Assembly (NCBI RefSeq): GCF_028281565.1
Contig: NZ_JANQJQ010000014.1
Span: 53,205-117,204 of the forward strand
Direction: 5' to 3'
Length of the DNA stretch: 64,000 nt
DNA from: Seonamhaeicola sp.
Lineage (GTDB): Bacteria; Bacteroidota; Bacteroidia; Flavobacteriales; Flavobacteriaceae
Position numbers and translations under genes: made by a program. Numbering within the stretch: position 1 is the stretch's first letter; every line of letters begins with the position of its first letter. Positions 19,620 through 28,720 of the stretch are shown piece by piece. The notes beneath the pieces were generated by a model. That model was not told where the DNA came from, searched no databases, and saw nothing but the letters and a program-made list of their open reading frames with translations.

Positions 19620-20810
19620 ATGAATTTTTCTGAACGATTACAAAGAATTACAAACCAATATGAGGCATTGGTTGCTGCACCAAATAACAAAAAATTTAGT
19701 GTCAATGGTATCTATAGCCGTTATCAAAACCCGGTTTTAACCAGGGACCATATTCCGTTACACTGGCGTTTTGATTTCAATGAGGAAACCAATCCGTATT
19801 TTATGGAACGTATTGGATTTAACGCCGTATTAAATGCAGGCGCTATAAAGCTTAACGGAAAATATATTTTAATAGCCAGGGTTGAAGGCAACGACAGAAA
19901 ATCAATATTTGCCGTTGCCGAGAGCCCAAACGGCATTGACAATTTCAGGTTTTGGGACAGACCTGTTACAATCCCGCAAACCGACAACCCGGACACAAAC
20001 GTATACGATATGCGTTTAACACAACACGATGACGGTTGGATTTATGGTGTATTCTGCACGGAACGCAAAGACCCAAATGCTCCTGACGGGGATACTTCTT
20101 CTGCCGTTGCATCTGCAGGGATTGCACGCACCAAAGATTTGATAAACTGGGAACGTCTGCCGGATTTGGTTACAAATTCCGGACAACAGCGAAACGTTGT
20201 CCTGTTCCCTCATTTAATAGACGGAAAATACGCCTTTTACACCAGGCCCCAAGACGGTTTTATTGACACTGGAAAAGGCGGTGGTATTGGATTTGGATTA
20301 TCTGACACAATAGAGAGCCCTAAAATAGACAAAGAAACCATTGTTGACCCAAAAACATACCACACCATTTATGAAGTAAAAAATGGTCAAGGTCCCGCTC
20401 CTATTAAGACTGAAAAAGGCTGGTTAAATTTAGCTCATGGCGTTAGAAACACCGCTGCAGGGTTAAGATATACCCTGTATATGTTTATGACCCATATTGA
20501 CAGGCCCTGGGAAATCATACATAAACCTCATGGCCATTTTATTGCGCCACTTAAGGAAGAGCGCGTTGGAGATGTTTCAAACGTAACATTCTCAAACGGT
20601 TGGATAAAAGATGAAGACGGTACAGTCTATATTTACTATGCGTCATCTGATACCAGAGTACACGTAGCCACCTCAACAATTGACAAGTTATTGGATTATT
20701 GTATCAATTCACCTGAAGACAAACTACATTCTCACCTTTCGGTAGAAACAATTAATAAACTGATAGACGCCAACAAGAAAGTTTCCAACCTAACACCAAT
20801 CCAAAAGTAG
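19620..20810 (+). CDS. GH130 4-O-beta-D-mannosyl-D-glucose phosphorylase
   Basis: A 396-residue cytosolic protein without a signal peptide. Its five-bladed propeller phosphorylase sequence includes the expected general acid Asp130 in NVYDMRLT. Further family motifs are [20 protein letters not shown], the phosphate-binding Arg/His-rich stretch [15 protein letters not shown], and [15 protein letters not shown]. The length is close to that of the characterised GH130_1 mannosylglucose phosphorylases (about 390 residues). It would convert mannosylglucose and phosphate to mannose 1-phosphate and glucose. The epimerase that makes its substrate starts 4 bases downstream, and a GH26 gene lies just upstream. 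This is the same neighbourhood as in the Bacteroides fragilis mannan pathway. A GH130_2 manno-oligosaccharide phosphorylase is less likely on context. Confidence 0.92.
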   Translation: MNFSERLQRITNQYEALVAAPNNKKFSVNGIYSRYQNPVLTRDHIPLHWRFDFNEETNPYFMERIGFNAVLNAGAIKLNGKYILIARVEGNDRKSIFAVAESPNGIDNFRFWDRPVTIPQTDNPDTNVYDMRLTQHDDGWIYGVFCTERKDPNAPDGDTSSAVASAGIARTKDLINWERLPDLVTNSGQQRNVVLFPHLIDGKYAFYTRPQDGFIDTGKGGGIGFGLSDTIESPKIDKETIVDPKTYHTIYEVKNGQGPAPIKTEKGWLNLAHGVRNTAAGLRYTLYMFMTHIDRPWEIIHKPHGHFIAPLKEERVGDVSNVTFSNGWIKDEDGTVYIYYASSDTRVHVATSTIDKLLDYCINSPEDKLHSHLSVETINKLIDANKKVSNLTPIQK

Positions 20811-20814
20811 ATTA

Positions 20815-22083
20815 ATGAATAACAAGTTAGAAACCATCACAGAGGTCCTTGACAAAAGCCAATTTGACCTTTCGCTTCTTAAAGCTGAACTTTTTGAGGA
20901 ACTCAAAAGTTTACTCGATTTTTGGAGTTCGGAAGCTTTAGATACAGAAAACGGAGGCGTAATCGGTAAGATAGATCACTATGGTAACAGATACAAAGAA
21001 GCTTCAAAAGGTTCCATCTTACATTCAAGATTACTGTGGACATTCTCTTCCGCTTACAGAATCACCAGGAACAAAGCTTATAAATCAGTTGCCGATTCTG
21101 TTTACGAATATATTATAAATCACTTTTGGGATGAGGAGAATGGTGGTCTGTATTGGGAATTAGATTTTACCGGAAACCCCATAAACAAAAGAAAACAAGC
21201 CTATGCTCAGGGTTTTGGAATTTATGCTTTCTCAGAATATTATAGAGCAACAAACAATGCAGGTAGTCTAAACTTCGCAAAAGCACTATTCAATATTCTT
21301 GAGGATAAATTTAAAGAACCCAGATATTCAGGCTATATAGAAGCATTACAATATGATTGGGCCCCGATAGATGACATGCGCCTAAGTGAAAAAGACCAAA
21401 ATGCACCAAAATCCATGAATACACACCTGCATATTCTTGAACCATACACCAATCTGTATAGAGTTTGGCCAGATGACAAATTAAAGACTGGTATTCAGGA
21501 ATTAATAGCCATTTTTCAAGATAAGATTATGGATAAAGACTCCGGTCATTTTAACCTGTTTTTCGAATTAGACTGGAACGTGAGATCCAACACCATTTCA
21601 TTTGGTCATGATATTGAAGGGGCCTGGTTAATACATGAAGCAGCTGAAGTAATTCAGGATACCGCTTTAATTCACAATGTAAGGCAAACATCCCTGAAGT
21701 TAGCAAATATTACACTGAAAAAAGGGCTGGATACAGATGGCTCTGTATTTAATGAATACGAAAATAATCAGTACGATAAGGACAAACACTGGTGGCCCCA
21801 GGCCGAAGCTATGGTCGGCTTTATGGATGCTTTTGAAATGGAACCAAAACAGGAATACATTAAGGCCATATTTAACATCTGGAGTTTTATCAAGAATTAC
21901 CTGATAGACCGGGAAAACGGCGAATGGTTTTGGCGTGTTGATGAACACGGGAATCCTAATCCTGATGATGACAAATTAGGATTCTGGAAATGTCCATACC
22001 ACAATTCCAGAGCTTTAGTAGAACTTATTGAACGTATTGACAAGATTAAAAACCAAGGTAATGCAAGAGCCCATAAAATTTAA
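20815..22083 (+). CDS. AGE-family mannobiose/cellobiose 2-epimerase
   Basis: A 422-residue (alpha/alpha)6-barrel protein of the N-acylglucosamine 2-epimerase family. It would convert 4-O-beta-mannosyl-mannose to 4-O-beta-mannosyl-glucose in the cytosol. Expected catalytic histidines are visible at His204/His206 in NTHLHILEPY, His265 in SFGHDIEGAW and His396 in CPYHNSRA. Substrate-stacking aromatics appear in HSRLLWTFSSAYR, YAQGFGIYAFSEYY and HWWPQAEAM. It has no signal peptide. It starts 4 bases after the GH130 stop, and its last 23 bases overlap the transporter gene, so expression of the three is probably coupled translationally. Confidence 0.92.
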   Translation: MNNKLETITEVLDKSQFDLSLLKAELFEELKSLLDFWSSEALDTENGGVIGKIDHYGNRYKEASKGSILHSRLLWTFSSAYRITRNKAYKSVADSVYEYIINHFWDEENGGLYWELDFTGNPINKRKQAYAQGFGIYAFSEYYRATNNAGSLNFAKALFNILEDKFKEPRYSGYIEALQYDWAPIDDMRLSEKDQNAPKSMNTHLHILEPYTNLYRVWPDDKLKTGIQELIAIFQDKIMDKDSGHFNLFFELDWNVRSNTISFGHDIEGAWLIHEAAEVIQDTALIHNVRQTSLKLANITLKKGLDTDGSVFNEYENNQYDKDKHWWPQAEAMVGFMDAFEMEPKQEYIKAIFNIWSFIKNYLIDRENGEWFWRVDEHGNPNPDDDKLGFWKCPYHNSRALVELIERIDKIKNQGNARAHKI

Positions 22084-23434
22084 AGAAAAAGTAGGTTATG
22101 GATTTGGAGACTTTGCATCTTCCATGTTCTGGAAGTTGTTCTCCATGTTCCTAATGATATATTACACTGACGTAGTTGAACTTTCACCAGCTTCAGTGGG
22201 CACCATGTTCTTACTAACACGTTTATGGGATGGGCTAAATGACCCAATTATGGGGATTATTTCGGATAGGACTAACACCAAAATGGGAAAGTTTAGACCC
22301 TATTTGCTTTGGATAGCCATTCCGTTTGGTATTATAGGTGTTTTAACGTTTTCATCTTTCGACTTTAGTCCATCGGGAAAACTCATTTACGCCTACATTA
22401 CCTATACCTTAATGATGATGGTCTATACCGCTATTAATGTACCTTATTCTTCTTTAATGGGCGTCATGACCTCCAATACTAAAGAACGTACCTCTTTAGC
22501 TTCTTTTAGGTTTATAGGAGCCTATTCCGGGGGGATTTTCATGACAGCCACAGTACCGTACTTATTAGACTTCTTTAAAAATTCAGGATCCGATAATGCT
22601 CAAAGTTATCAATATACTGTTGCTGTATATGCTATTATTGCTGCTTTCTTTTTTATAATGACCTATAAGTGGACCAAAGAACGTGTTAAGCCCTTAATAG
22701 AAAAATCGTCTATAAAAAACGACTTAAAGGATTTAGCAAAAAACGGTCAGTGGTTTATCATGCTGGGAGCAGGCATTGCTGTTTTAATATTTAACTCCTT
22801 AAGGGATGGCAGCATTATGTATTATTTCAAATATTTTGTACAAGACCAGGTTTTATCGGGCTTTGGTGAAGTGAAATGGGATAAACTCGCGGGCGCTTAT
22901 ATGACAGTTTGGCTAGGATCAAACTTACTTGGAGTCCTACTTGCTAAACCTGCTTCGGCTAAATTTGGAAAGAAAACTGTTTTTATCGGTGCTATGCTCA
23001 TTGCTGCCCTGTTCAGCTTTATTTTTTACTGGGTGGACCCCAATGCTGTAGGCACCATTTTTGCTCTTAATTTAGTTATTGGACTATCTGCAGGTATTGT
23101 TTTACCTCTTATCTGGTCCATGTATGCAGATATAGCCGATTATTCCGAATGGAAAACAGGCAGAAGAGCTACCGGACTGATATTTTCATCTTCTTCTATG
23201 TCACAAAAAATGGGCTGGACATTAGGAGGTGCCATTACCGGATGGTTATTGGCAGCCTATGGCTTTGAAGCCAACACAGAGCAAACTATGGAATCATTAA
23301 AAGGCATTAAAATGATGATAAGCATCTATCCGGCACTTGGCGCCCTTATCTCTGCACTTATTCTGCTAGTATATAAATTAAATGACAAGTATATGGATCG
23401 TATCACTGACGATTTAACATCCAAACGACAATAA
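22061..23434 (+). CDS. GPH-type sugar:cation symporter (MFS), probable mannobiose importer
   Basis: A 457-residue inner membrane transporter with about 12 membrane helices. The glycoside-pentoside-hexuronide family signature is seen at the N-terminus (VGYGFGDFASSMFWKLFSMF) and in helix 2-3 (RLWDGLNDPIMGIISDRTNT, GKFRPYLLWIAIPFG). I choose the ATG at 22061 (MQEPIKFKEK), because the conserved N-terminus of the family begins just before GYG. An in-frame ATG at 22028 would add 11 residues and lengthen the overlap. The 23-base overlap with the epimerase gene suggests translational coupling. By position it imports mannobiose or mannosyl-oligosaccharide for the cytosolic epimerase and phosphorylase. 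Confidence 0.9.
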   Translation: MQEPIKFKEKVGYGFGDFASSMFWKLFSMFLMIYYTDVVELSPASVGTMFLLTRLWDGLNDPIMGIISDRTNTKMGKFRPYLLWIAIPFGIIGVLTFSSFDFSPSGKLIYAYITYTLMMMVYTAINVPYSSLMGVMTSNTKERTSLASFRFIGAYSGGIFMTATVPYLLDFFKNSGSDNAQSYQYTVAVYAIIAAFFFIMTYKWTKERVKPLIEKSSIKNDLKDLAKNGQWFIMLGAGIAVLIFNSLRDGSIMYYFKYFVQDQVLSGFGEVKWDKLAGAYMTVWLGSNLLGVLLAKPASAKFGKKTVFIGAMLIAALFSFIFYWVDPNAVGTIFALNLVIGLSAGIVLPLIWSMYADIADYSEWKTGRRATGLIFSSSSMSQKMGWTLGGAITGWLLAAYGFEANTEQTMESLKGIKMMISIYPALGALISALILLVYKLNDKYMDRITDDLTSKRQ

Positions 23435-23440
23435 AAAGAC

Positions 23441-25273
23441 ATGAAAAAAACATTAATATTAATAGCGATAACAATGATTAGTTTTGGTTGTTCCAAACCT
23501 GAAAAGAAAGGCTTTGAAAACTTTATAACCAAGGAAGGCTATAAACTAATGGATGGTGATAAGGAATATCGATTTATTTCCATGAACATTCCTAACCTAA
23601 ACTACATAGAGGACGAATTAAGTTTTTCAACCAACAACCCATACCGATATCCGGATGAATTTGAAATCCGTGATGCCTTTGAAACAGTTAAACAAATGGG
23701 TGGGAAAGTGATTAGAATCTACACACTTCCGGTAAAACGTGAAGACGAACCGGACAATCCGACTTTCATTACCGGGCCAGGCGAGTTTGTAGAAGAAGCT
23801 TTTGCGGTGAACGATTTAATGCTAAAGATTGCCAATGAAATGGAAATCCGAATTATTTTTTCACTTTTAAATAATTGGAAATGGATGGGTGGCGCACCGC
23901 AATACGCTGCCTTTAGAGGAAAAACCTTTGAAGAATTTTGGGAAGATGAGCAATTAATCAACGACTTTAAAAAAACCATTGAGTATACCCTTAACAGAAC
24001 CAATACCCTTACCGGTGTAAAGTATAAAGACGATAAATCCATTCTATGCTGGGAAACAGGGAATGAACTAATGTCCCCCTACTCCTGGGTTAAAGAAATA
24101 GCGGGCTACATAAAAGAGATTGACACCAATCATTTGTTAATGGATGGATTTTATGCCATAGATAATTACAGGTATGTTCATAAAGAATCTGTTGAAGACC
24201 CTAATGTTGACATTTTATCATCACACCATTACGAACAGGATCCATTTCAACAAATAGAAAATATCAAGGCGAATCTGGACATTATTCAAGGCAAAAAACC
24301 ATATATACTTGGAGAACTTGGATTTGAAAGCACCAGTGCCCATGAGCGTGTGTATGACTATATCATATCGAATAAAGAGATTGCCGGAACATTAAACTGG
24401 AGTATTCGATCTCATAGACGGGAAGGCGGTTTTTACTGGCACTCAGAACCTGTAGGGCATGGTTTATACAAAGCCTATCATTGGCCGGGTTTTGCTTCGG
24501 GACATAACTATGACGAAAAAGGGCTTCTTGAACTTATGAGAAACAAAGCTTACGAAATTGATAGTTTAACACCTCCGGAGTTACCTAAACCAAAAGTCCC
24601 TAAACTACTACCGATTGAAAACGTTTATGAAATTTCGTGGCAAGGTTCAGTTGGAGCTTCAGGATATAATATAGAAAGAGCCGAAAAAGAAAGTGGTCCC
24701 TGGAAACAAATAGCCTATAATATTTCAGATGCAGACGTTCAATATACTTCCTTATATAACGACAAAACTGCCGAATTAGGAAAATCATATTTTTATAGAG
24801 TTGAAGCCCAAAATGCTTCTGGTAAATCACCCAAATCAAACGTCATAGGGCCCGTTAGTGTTTCTGCTAAAGCGTTAATTGATGAAATGGGTAATTTAAT
24901 GACACTCTATAGTTATAAAAATCTTACCGTTGAAAAAGGGGAAGACAGAAAATTTAAAGAAGACACTGAGCGTATTCAGGGAGAAGCTGATAGTGAAATT
25001 ATTTATTATGTCCCCGGGAGTATCAAAGACATAAATATATTTGCTTTTGAAACGTCTTCAAACACAGGGTTAGAGCTTTCAGTTTCCGAACACGGAGAAG
25101 AATTTCTGCCAATATCAACAAGTGTTTTAGGTGAAAACAAAGGTGAAGGTGACTACGGGTATTGGAACGCAAAACTTTATAAAGGCAACCACCTTGAAAA
25201 CAAGGTGTCTTTCTTAAAAATTGGCTTTAAAGAACAAGTTCAAATTGGAAGGGTTTTAATAAGCTATCAATAA
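23441..25273 (+). CDS. GH5-like (clan GH-A) mannan-active glycoside hydrolase lipoprotein with C-terminal FN3 and beta-sandwich
   Basis: A 610-residue lipoprotein; the signal ends ISFGC at Cys17. The (beta/alpha)8 catalytic domain spans about residues 25-385. It resembles GH5 mannanases in its N-terminal pattern (YRFISMNIPNLNYIEDELSF, KQMGGKVIRIYTL), in the acid/base Glu209 within ETGNELMSP and in the nucleophile Glu292 within ILGELGFES. An Arg in KVIRIY and a His-Tyr in SSHHYEQDP fit the clan. A fibronectin type III-like domain lies at about 393-475 (YEISWQGSVGASGYNIERAE), and a beta-sandwich of unknown binding role at about 480-610. It begins 6 bases after the transporter. The exact GH5 subfamily is not settled, and a mannosidase or glucomannanase activity is possible. 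Confidence 0.8.
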   Translation: MKKTLILIAITMISFGCSKPEKKGFENFITKEGYKLMDGDKEYRFISMNIPNLNYIEDELSFSTNNPYRYPDEFEIRDAFETVKQMGGKVIRIYTLPVKREDEPDNPTFITGPGEFVEEAFAVNDLMLKIANEMEIRIIFSLLNNWKWMGGAPQYAAFRGKTFEEFWEDEQLINDFKKTIEYTLNRTNTLTGVKYKDDKSILCWETGNELMSPYSWVKEIAGYIKEIDTNHLLMDGFYAIDNYRYVHKESVEDPNVDILSSHHYEQDPFQQIENIKANLDIIQGKKPYILGELGFESTSAHERVYDYIISNKEIAGTLNWSIRSHRREGGFYWHSEPVGHGLYKAYHWPGFASGHNYDEKGLLELMRNKAYEIDSLTPPELPKPKVPKLLPIENVYEISWQGSVGASGYNIERAEKESGPWKQIAYNISDADVQYTSLYNDKTAELGKSYFYRVEAQNASGKSPKSNVIGPVSVSAKALIDEMGNLMTLYSYKNLTVEKGEDRKFKEDTERIQGEADSEIIYYVPGSIKDINIFAFETSSNTGLELSVSEHGEEFLPISTSVLGENKGEGDYGYWNAKLYKGNHLENKVSFLKIGFKEQVQIGRVLISYQ

Positions 25274-25291
25274 CACTTTAATGCCTAAAAT

Positions 25292-27085
25292 ATGTGCCAA
25301 TATCTTAGTCTTTTGAAAGCGGCTTCCGGATTAGTAAGTTTTATTCTTATCATACTATTCTTTTCTGCATGTAAAAACGATCCTAATTATGCCGAAAAAA
25401 AACAGCCAAATATTGTTCTTATTGTAACTGACGACCAAGCCTATGGAGACTTATCTTTCACCAATAACCCAATTGTAAAAACGCCAGCCATTGATTTACT
25501 TGCAAAGGAAGGCGCTTTTGCTGAGAATTTCTATGTTAGTCCGGTTTGTGCTCCAACAAGAGCCAGTATATTAACTGGCAGATATCATCAGCGCACAGGA
25601 GTGACCGGGGTCACCAGAGGCAGGGAGAACATGAATCTGGATGAAACTACTTTGGCAGACATTCTTAAATCACAGGGTTACACGACCGGCATTTTTGGAA
25701 AGTGGCATAATGGAGCGCATTACCCCTATCACCCATTGGGAAGAGGTTTCGACAAATTTACCGGGTTTACCTCCGGGCATTGGACAAATTATTTCAACAC
25801 AACTATTGAGAAGAATGGAAAAGAATTTAAAACCGTTGGCTATCTAACAGATGTTTTGACTAATGAAGCCACAGATTTTATTTCTGAAAATAACAAAGAA
25901 GAGCAGCCTTTCTTTTGCTACATACCCTATCAAACACCACATACGCCACTTCAGGTTCCGGATAAATATTTTGATAAATACAAAGCGAAAGGTATTGATG
26001 ATTTTAATGCTTCCATTTATGGAATGATTGAAAACATTGATGACAATGTTGAAAAAGTAATTAGGAAATTAGATGAGTTTGGAATCAGAGAAAACACAAT
26101 CATAATCTTCATGTCTGATAATGGCCCACTCAATTTTAGATACAACGCCGGATTGAAAGGCAAAAAAGGCGGTATTGATGAAGGCGGCGTTAAAGTGCCA
26201 TTCATCATTAACTGGAAAGGTAAAATATATGCAAACACGACGATTTCTAAACCACTGGCCCATATAGATATTTTACCTACACTATTAGACTTAATGGATA
26301 TAGAACATTCTTTTGAAAATAATATTGATGGAGTCAGTTTCAATGCACTATTAAAAGGCGAGAATAATTTTCCTGACAGAAAGTTATTCACTGAATGGAA
26401 TAGCAAAAAACGGGTCCGTTCAAACGATTTTTTATTAATTAACGAAGCGTTATTCAATTTAAAATCAGACCCAAGTCAGTCCATTAATATCAGAGAACAA
26501 TTCCCAACAATTTTCGATTCCTTAAACAACGCTTATAATAAGTGGTATACGTCTGTAAAACCTACTGAAATTACTAAGCGCATCCCCATTGGTTATAATG
26601 ATTATCCAAATACAACTTTGCCCGCTCACGAAGCTAATTTGCACCCCTCTTTCGAGTTTAGAAAAGACCGAAAACATACCGGAATCGCTTATCATAGCTT
26701 ATACGGTTGGGCCCATGATTGGATTGATTTCTGGACCAAACCGACGGCATATGCTACCTGGGACATCGATGTGGTAGAAACCGGTGACTATGAAATCAAA
26801 CTAAAATATGCACTAAACAAGGAAAATGTTGGCGTTGAACTTCTAGTTGAAATTGACAACCAAAGACTATCCATATCAGATTTAGAACCTTTTGAGCATG
26901 GTAGTTTTAAGAATTACGACCGTATTAAAAGGGACCAGGAAGCTCCGGAAGCTGATTGGAACATGGTTTCTGTTGGAAAATTTCACTTGTCCAAGGGAGA
27001 TAAAACACTAAAGATTAAATCAGCTAAAATACCTGGCAAAAAATCAATTGAACTAAAAGACATAATCATATCACGATTAAAATAA
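25292..27085 (+). CDS. S1-family sulfatase lipoprotein in the mannan operon
   Basis: A 597-residue formylglycine-dependent sulfatase. The signal ends LFFSAC. The alkaline-phosphatase-like core starts with the metal-binding NIVLIVTDDQAYGDLSF. Next is the sulfatase signature CAPTRASILTGR, in which Cys86 is the residue matured to formylglycine by the anaerobic or aerobic sulfatase-maturing enzyme. FGKWHNGAHYP and IIIFMSDNGP supply further active-site residues. A C-terminal beta-sandwich at about 460-597 (WAHDWIDFWTKPTAYATWDI) is common in Bacteroidota S1 sulfatases. It lies between two GH5 genes, with gaps of 18 and 3 bases. I infer that the target mannan carries sulfate esters. No maturase gene is in the window. 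Confidence 0.92.
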   Translation: MCQYLSLLKAASGLVSFILIILFFSACKNDPNYAEKKQPNIVLIVTDDQAYGDLSFTNNPIVKTPAIDLLAKEGAFAENFYVSPVCAPTRASILTGRYHQRTGVTGVTRGRENMNLDETTLADILKSQGYTTGIFGKWHNGAHYPYHPLGRGFDKFTGFTSGHWTNYFNTTIEKNGKEFKTVGYLTDVLTNEATDFISENNKEEQPFFCYIPYQTPHTPLQVPDKYFDKYKAKGIDDFNASIYGMIENIDDNVEKVIRKLDEFGIRENTIIIFMSDNGPLNFRYNAGLKGKKGGIDEGGVKVPFIINWKGKIYANTTISKPLAHIDILPTLLDLMDIEHSFENNIDGVSFNALLKGENNFPDRKLFTEWNSKKRVRSNDFLLINEALFNLKSDPSQSINIREQFPTIFDSLNNAYNKWYTSVKPTEITKRIPIGYNDYPNTTLPAHEANLHPSFEFRKDRKHTGIAYHSLYGWAHDWIDFWTKPTAYATWDIDVVETGDYEIKLKYALNKENVGVELLVEIDNQRLSISDLEPFEHGSFKNYDRIKRDQEAPEADWNMVSVGKFHLSKGDKTLKIKSAKIPGKKSIELKDIIISRLK

Positions 27086-27088
27086 ATT

Positions 27089-28372
27089 ATGAAAGTAATA
27101 ATACTTATAATCCTATTGGTATCAATAGGAAGCCTGTCCTCATGCGCCGGTTACAAACGAAAATTTGTTAAAGTTGAAAACGGCGCATTTATACACAAAA
27201 AGAAACCTTATGTATTTATTGGTTCCAACTATTGGCAAGGCATGAATTTAGGAGCACCGGATTCCGGTGACCGGCAACGTTTAATACAAGAGTTAGATGA
27301 GTTAAAAACACTTGGAATTACAAACCTGAGAGTTTTAGCTGCAAGCGAAGGCGATAGCGACATGAAATATTGTGTACATCCTGCTTTACAAACCAATCCG
27401 GGCGTATACAATGAAGATGTTTGGAAGGGCTTGGATTTTCTTCTTTCAGAAATGGCTAAAAGAAATATGAAAGCCGTCATGGTACTGGGCAACTTCTGGA
27501 CCTGGAGTGGTGGGTTCCCTCAGTATTTAAAATGGGCTAATGCCGGAGATATTCCATTTCCGCAAAATGAAGGCACATCCTGGAACGACTTTACAGACTA
27601 TTCACAATTATTTTATTCGAATGAAGTTGCTCAACAAATGATGTACAACCACATCGAGAAAATCATTAACAGAAGAAATAGCATTACCAAAAAACGCTAC
27701 AGGAAAGACCCGACCATAATGGCTTGGCAACTTGCCAATGAACCCAGAGGATACAATGCTTCTGAGGCTTTCGTAAAGTGGACAAGAAAAACATCAGCCT
27801 TTATTAAGAGCCTGGACCAGTATCATTTGGTATGCTTGGGAACAGAAGGCAATACAGATAAAGAAACTGCGGGCACCAATGTTTTACGTGACAACAATGA
27901 TGAAAACGTAGATTATATAACCATGCACATATGGCCGCAAAATTGGGGTTGGTTTAATCCTAAACAAGGTGAAGAAAAATTTAAAGAAGCCATTAAAAAA
28001 GCTGATAATTATTGGGGCACTCATGTAGAAGCTGCCAAGTCATTGCAAAAACCTGTAGTGTTGGAAGAGTTTGGTATTGCCAGAGATAATTCGTCATACA
28101 ACCCCGATTCCGAAACTATATGGAGAGATAGGTTTTACAAACATTTGTTTGGTAAAGTGCTCAACTCTATTCAAAATAACGGCCCTGTAAAAGGTTTAAA
28201 TTTCTGGACTTACTCCGGGGAAGGCAGGCCTGCAAGACCTGGAGAATATTGGAAACCCGGAGACACCTTTTTAGGTGACCCGCCTCATGAATTACAAGGC
28301 TGGTATGGTGTTTATAATACTGACACATCAACCTTAGAACTGATAAAAAGTTATTCTTTTAAAGTAAATTAA
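27089..28372 (+). CDS. GH5 (probably subfamily 7) endo-beta-1,4-mannanase lipoprotein
   Basis: A 427-residue lipoprotein with signal ending LSSC and no acidic export signal (Cys-Ala-Gly-Tyr-Lys), which suggests a periplasmic location. The catalytic barrel shows the GH5 mannanase pattern: FIGSNYWQGMNLG at strand 1, LGITNLRVLAAS, MVLGNFWTWSGGFPQYL, the acid/base Glu218 in LANEPRGY, HIWPQNWGWF, and the nucleophile Glu327 in VLEEFGIARD, then NFWTYSGEGRP. It is the last gene of the mannan operon, 3 bases after the sulfatase. It probably shortens mannan oligosaccharides after uptake through SusC. An exo-acting mannosidase of the same subfamily is the main alternative. Confidence 0.9.
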   Translation: MKVIILIILLVSIGSLSSCAGYKRKFVKVENGAFIHKKKPYVFIGSNYWQGMNLGAPDSGDRQRLIQELDELKTLGITNLRVLAASEGDSDMKYCVHPALQTNPGVYNEDVWKGLDFLLSEMAKRNMKAVMVLGNFWTWSGGFPQYLKWANAGDIPFPQNEGTSWNDFTDYSQLFYSNEVAQQMMYNHIEKIINRRNSITKKRYRKDPTIMAWQLANEPRGYNASEAFVKWTRKTSAFIKSLDQYHLVCLGTEGNTDKETAGTNVLRDNNDENVDYITMHIWPQNWGWFNPKQGEEKFKEAIKKADNYWGTHVEAAKSLQKPVVLEEFGIARDNSSYNPDSETIWRDRFYKHLFGKVLNSIQNNGPVKGLNFWTYSGEGRPARPGEYWKPGDTFLGDPPHELQGWYGVYNTDTSTLELIKSYSFKVN

Positions 28373-28720
28373 GTAAGCAGGAATATGACACTGCTAAAAA
28401 CTGTTTTCAAAGAGATATAGAGGAACTAAACGAAAAGGAAACGAATAAAAAAAGGGCATCAGTTATCTCAGTCGGTATCAACTAAAAAAATGATTAATCT
28501 TTTTGGTAAAGCGCAGAAAAAAGTTTAAATCAATCTACTCATTCACCTATCAAAAATTTTTAAAAAGCAAAGAAAAACTTAGTTTTTAAAAGGATTGTTA
28601 ACTAAAAAACAACAATTTTACCAGTAATAGTCCATTTTGTCTTACCTCATATTTCATTGCAAAACTACTTTCATTCACAGATTATTTAGAATAAAGTTTA
28701 CCCTATTACAAATATTTTTT
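28373..28720 (+). other. Spacer after the mannan operon with an open-frame remnant
   Basis: This 348-base gap contains a short open frame without a start codon at 28375-28485. It encodes a lysine/glutamate-rich helical peptide (KQEYDTAKNCFQRDIEELN, then KRASVISVGIN) ending at TAA. It looks like the decayed end of a helical protein, but I cannot name the family. The rest is AT-rich with homopurine runs, and I see no strong promoter or terminator hairpin. Confidence 0.35.

Noticed and set aside
22028-22060. Upstream ATG for the sugar symporter
   Set aside because: It adds 11 residues not typical of the family and lengthens the overlap; the ATG at 22061 precedes the conserved N-terminus.
28375-28485. 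IS110 transposase fragment
   Set aside because: The similarity is a vague helical stretch with a weak SVGIN motif, too little to name a mobile element.
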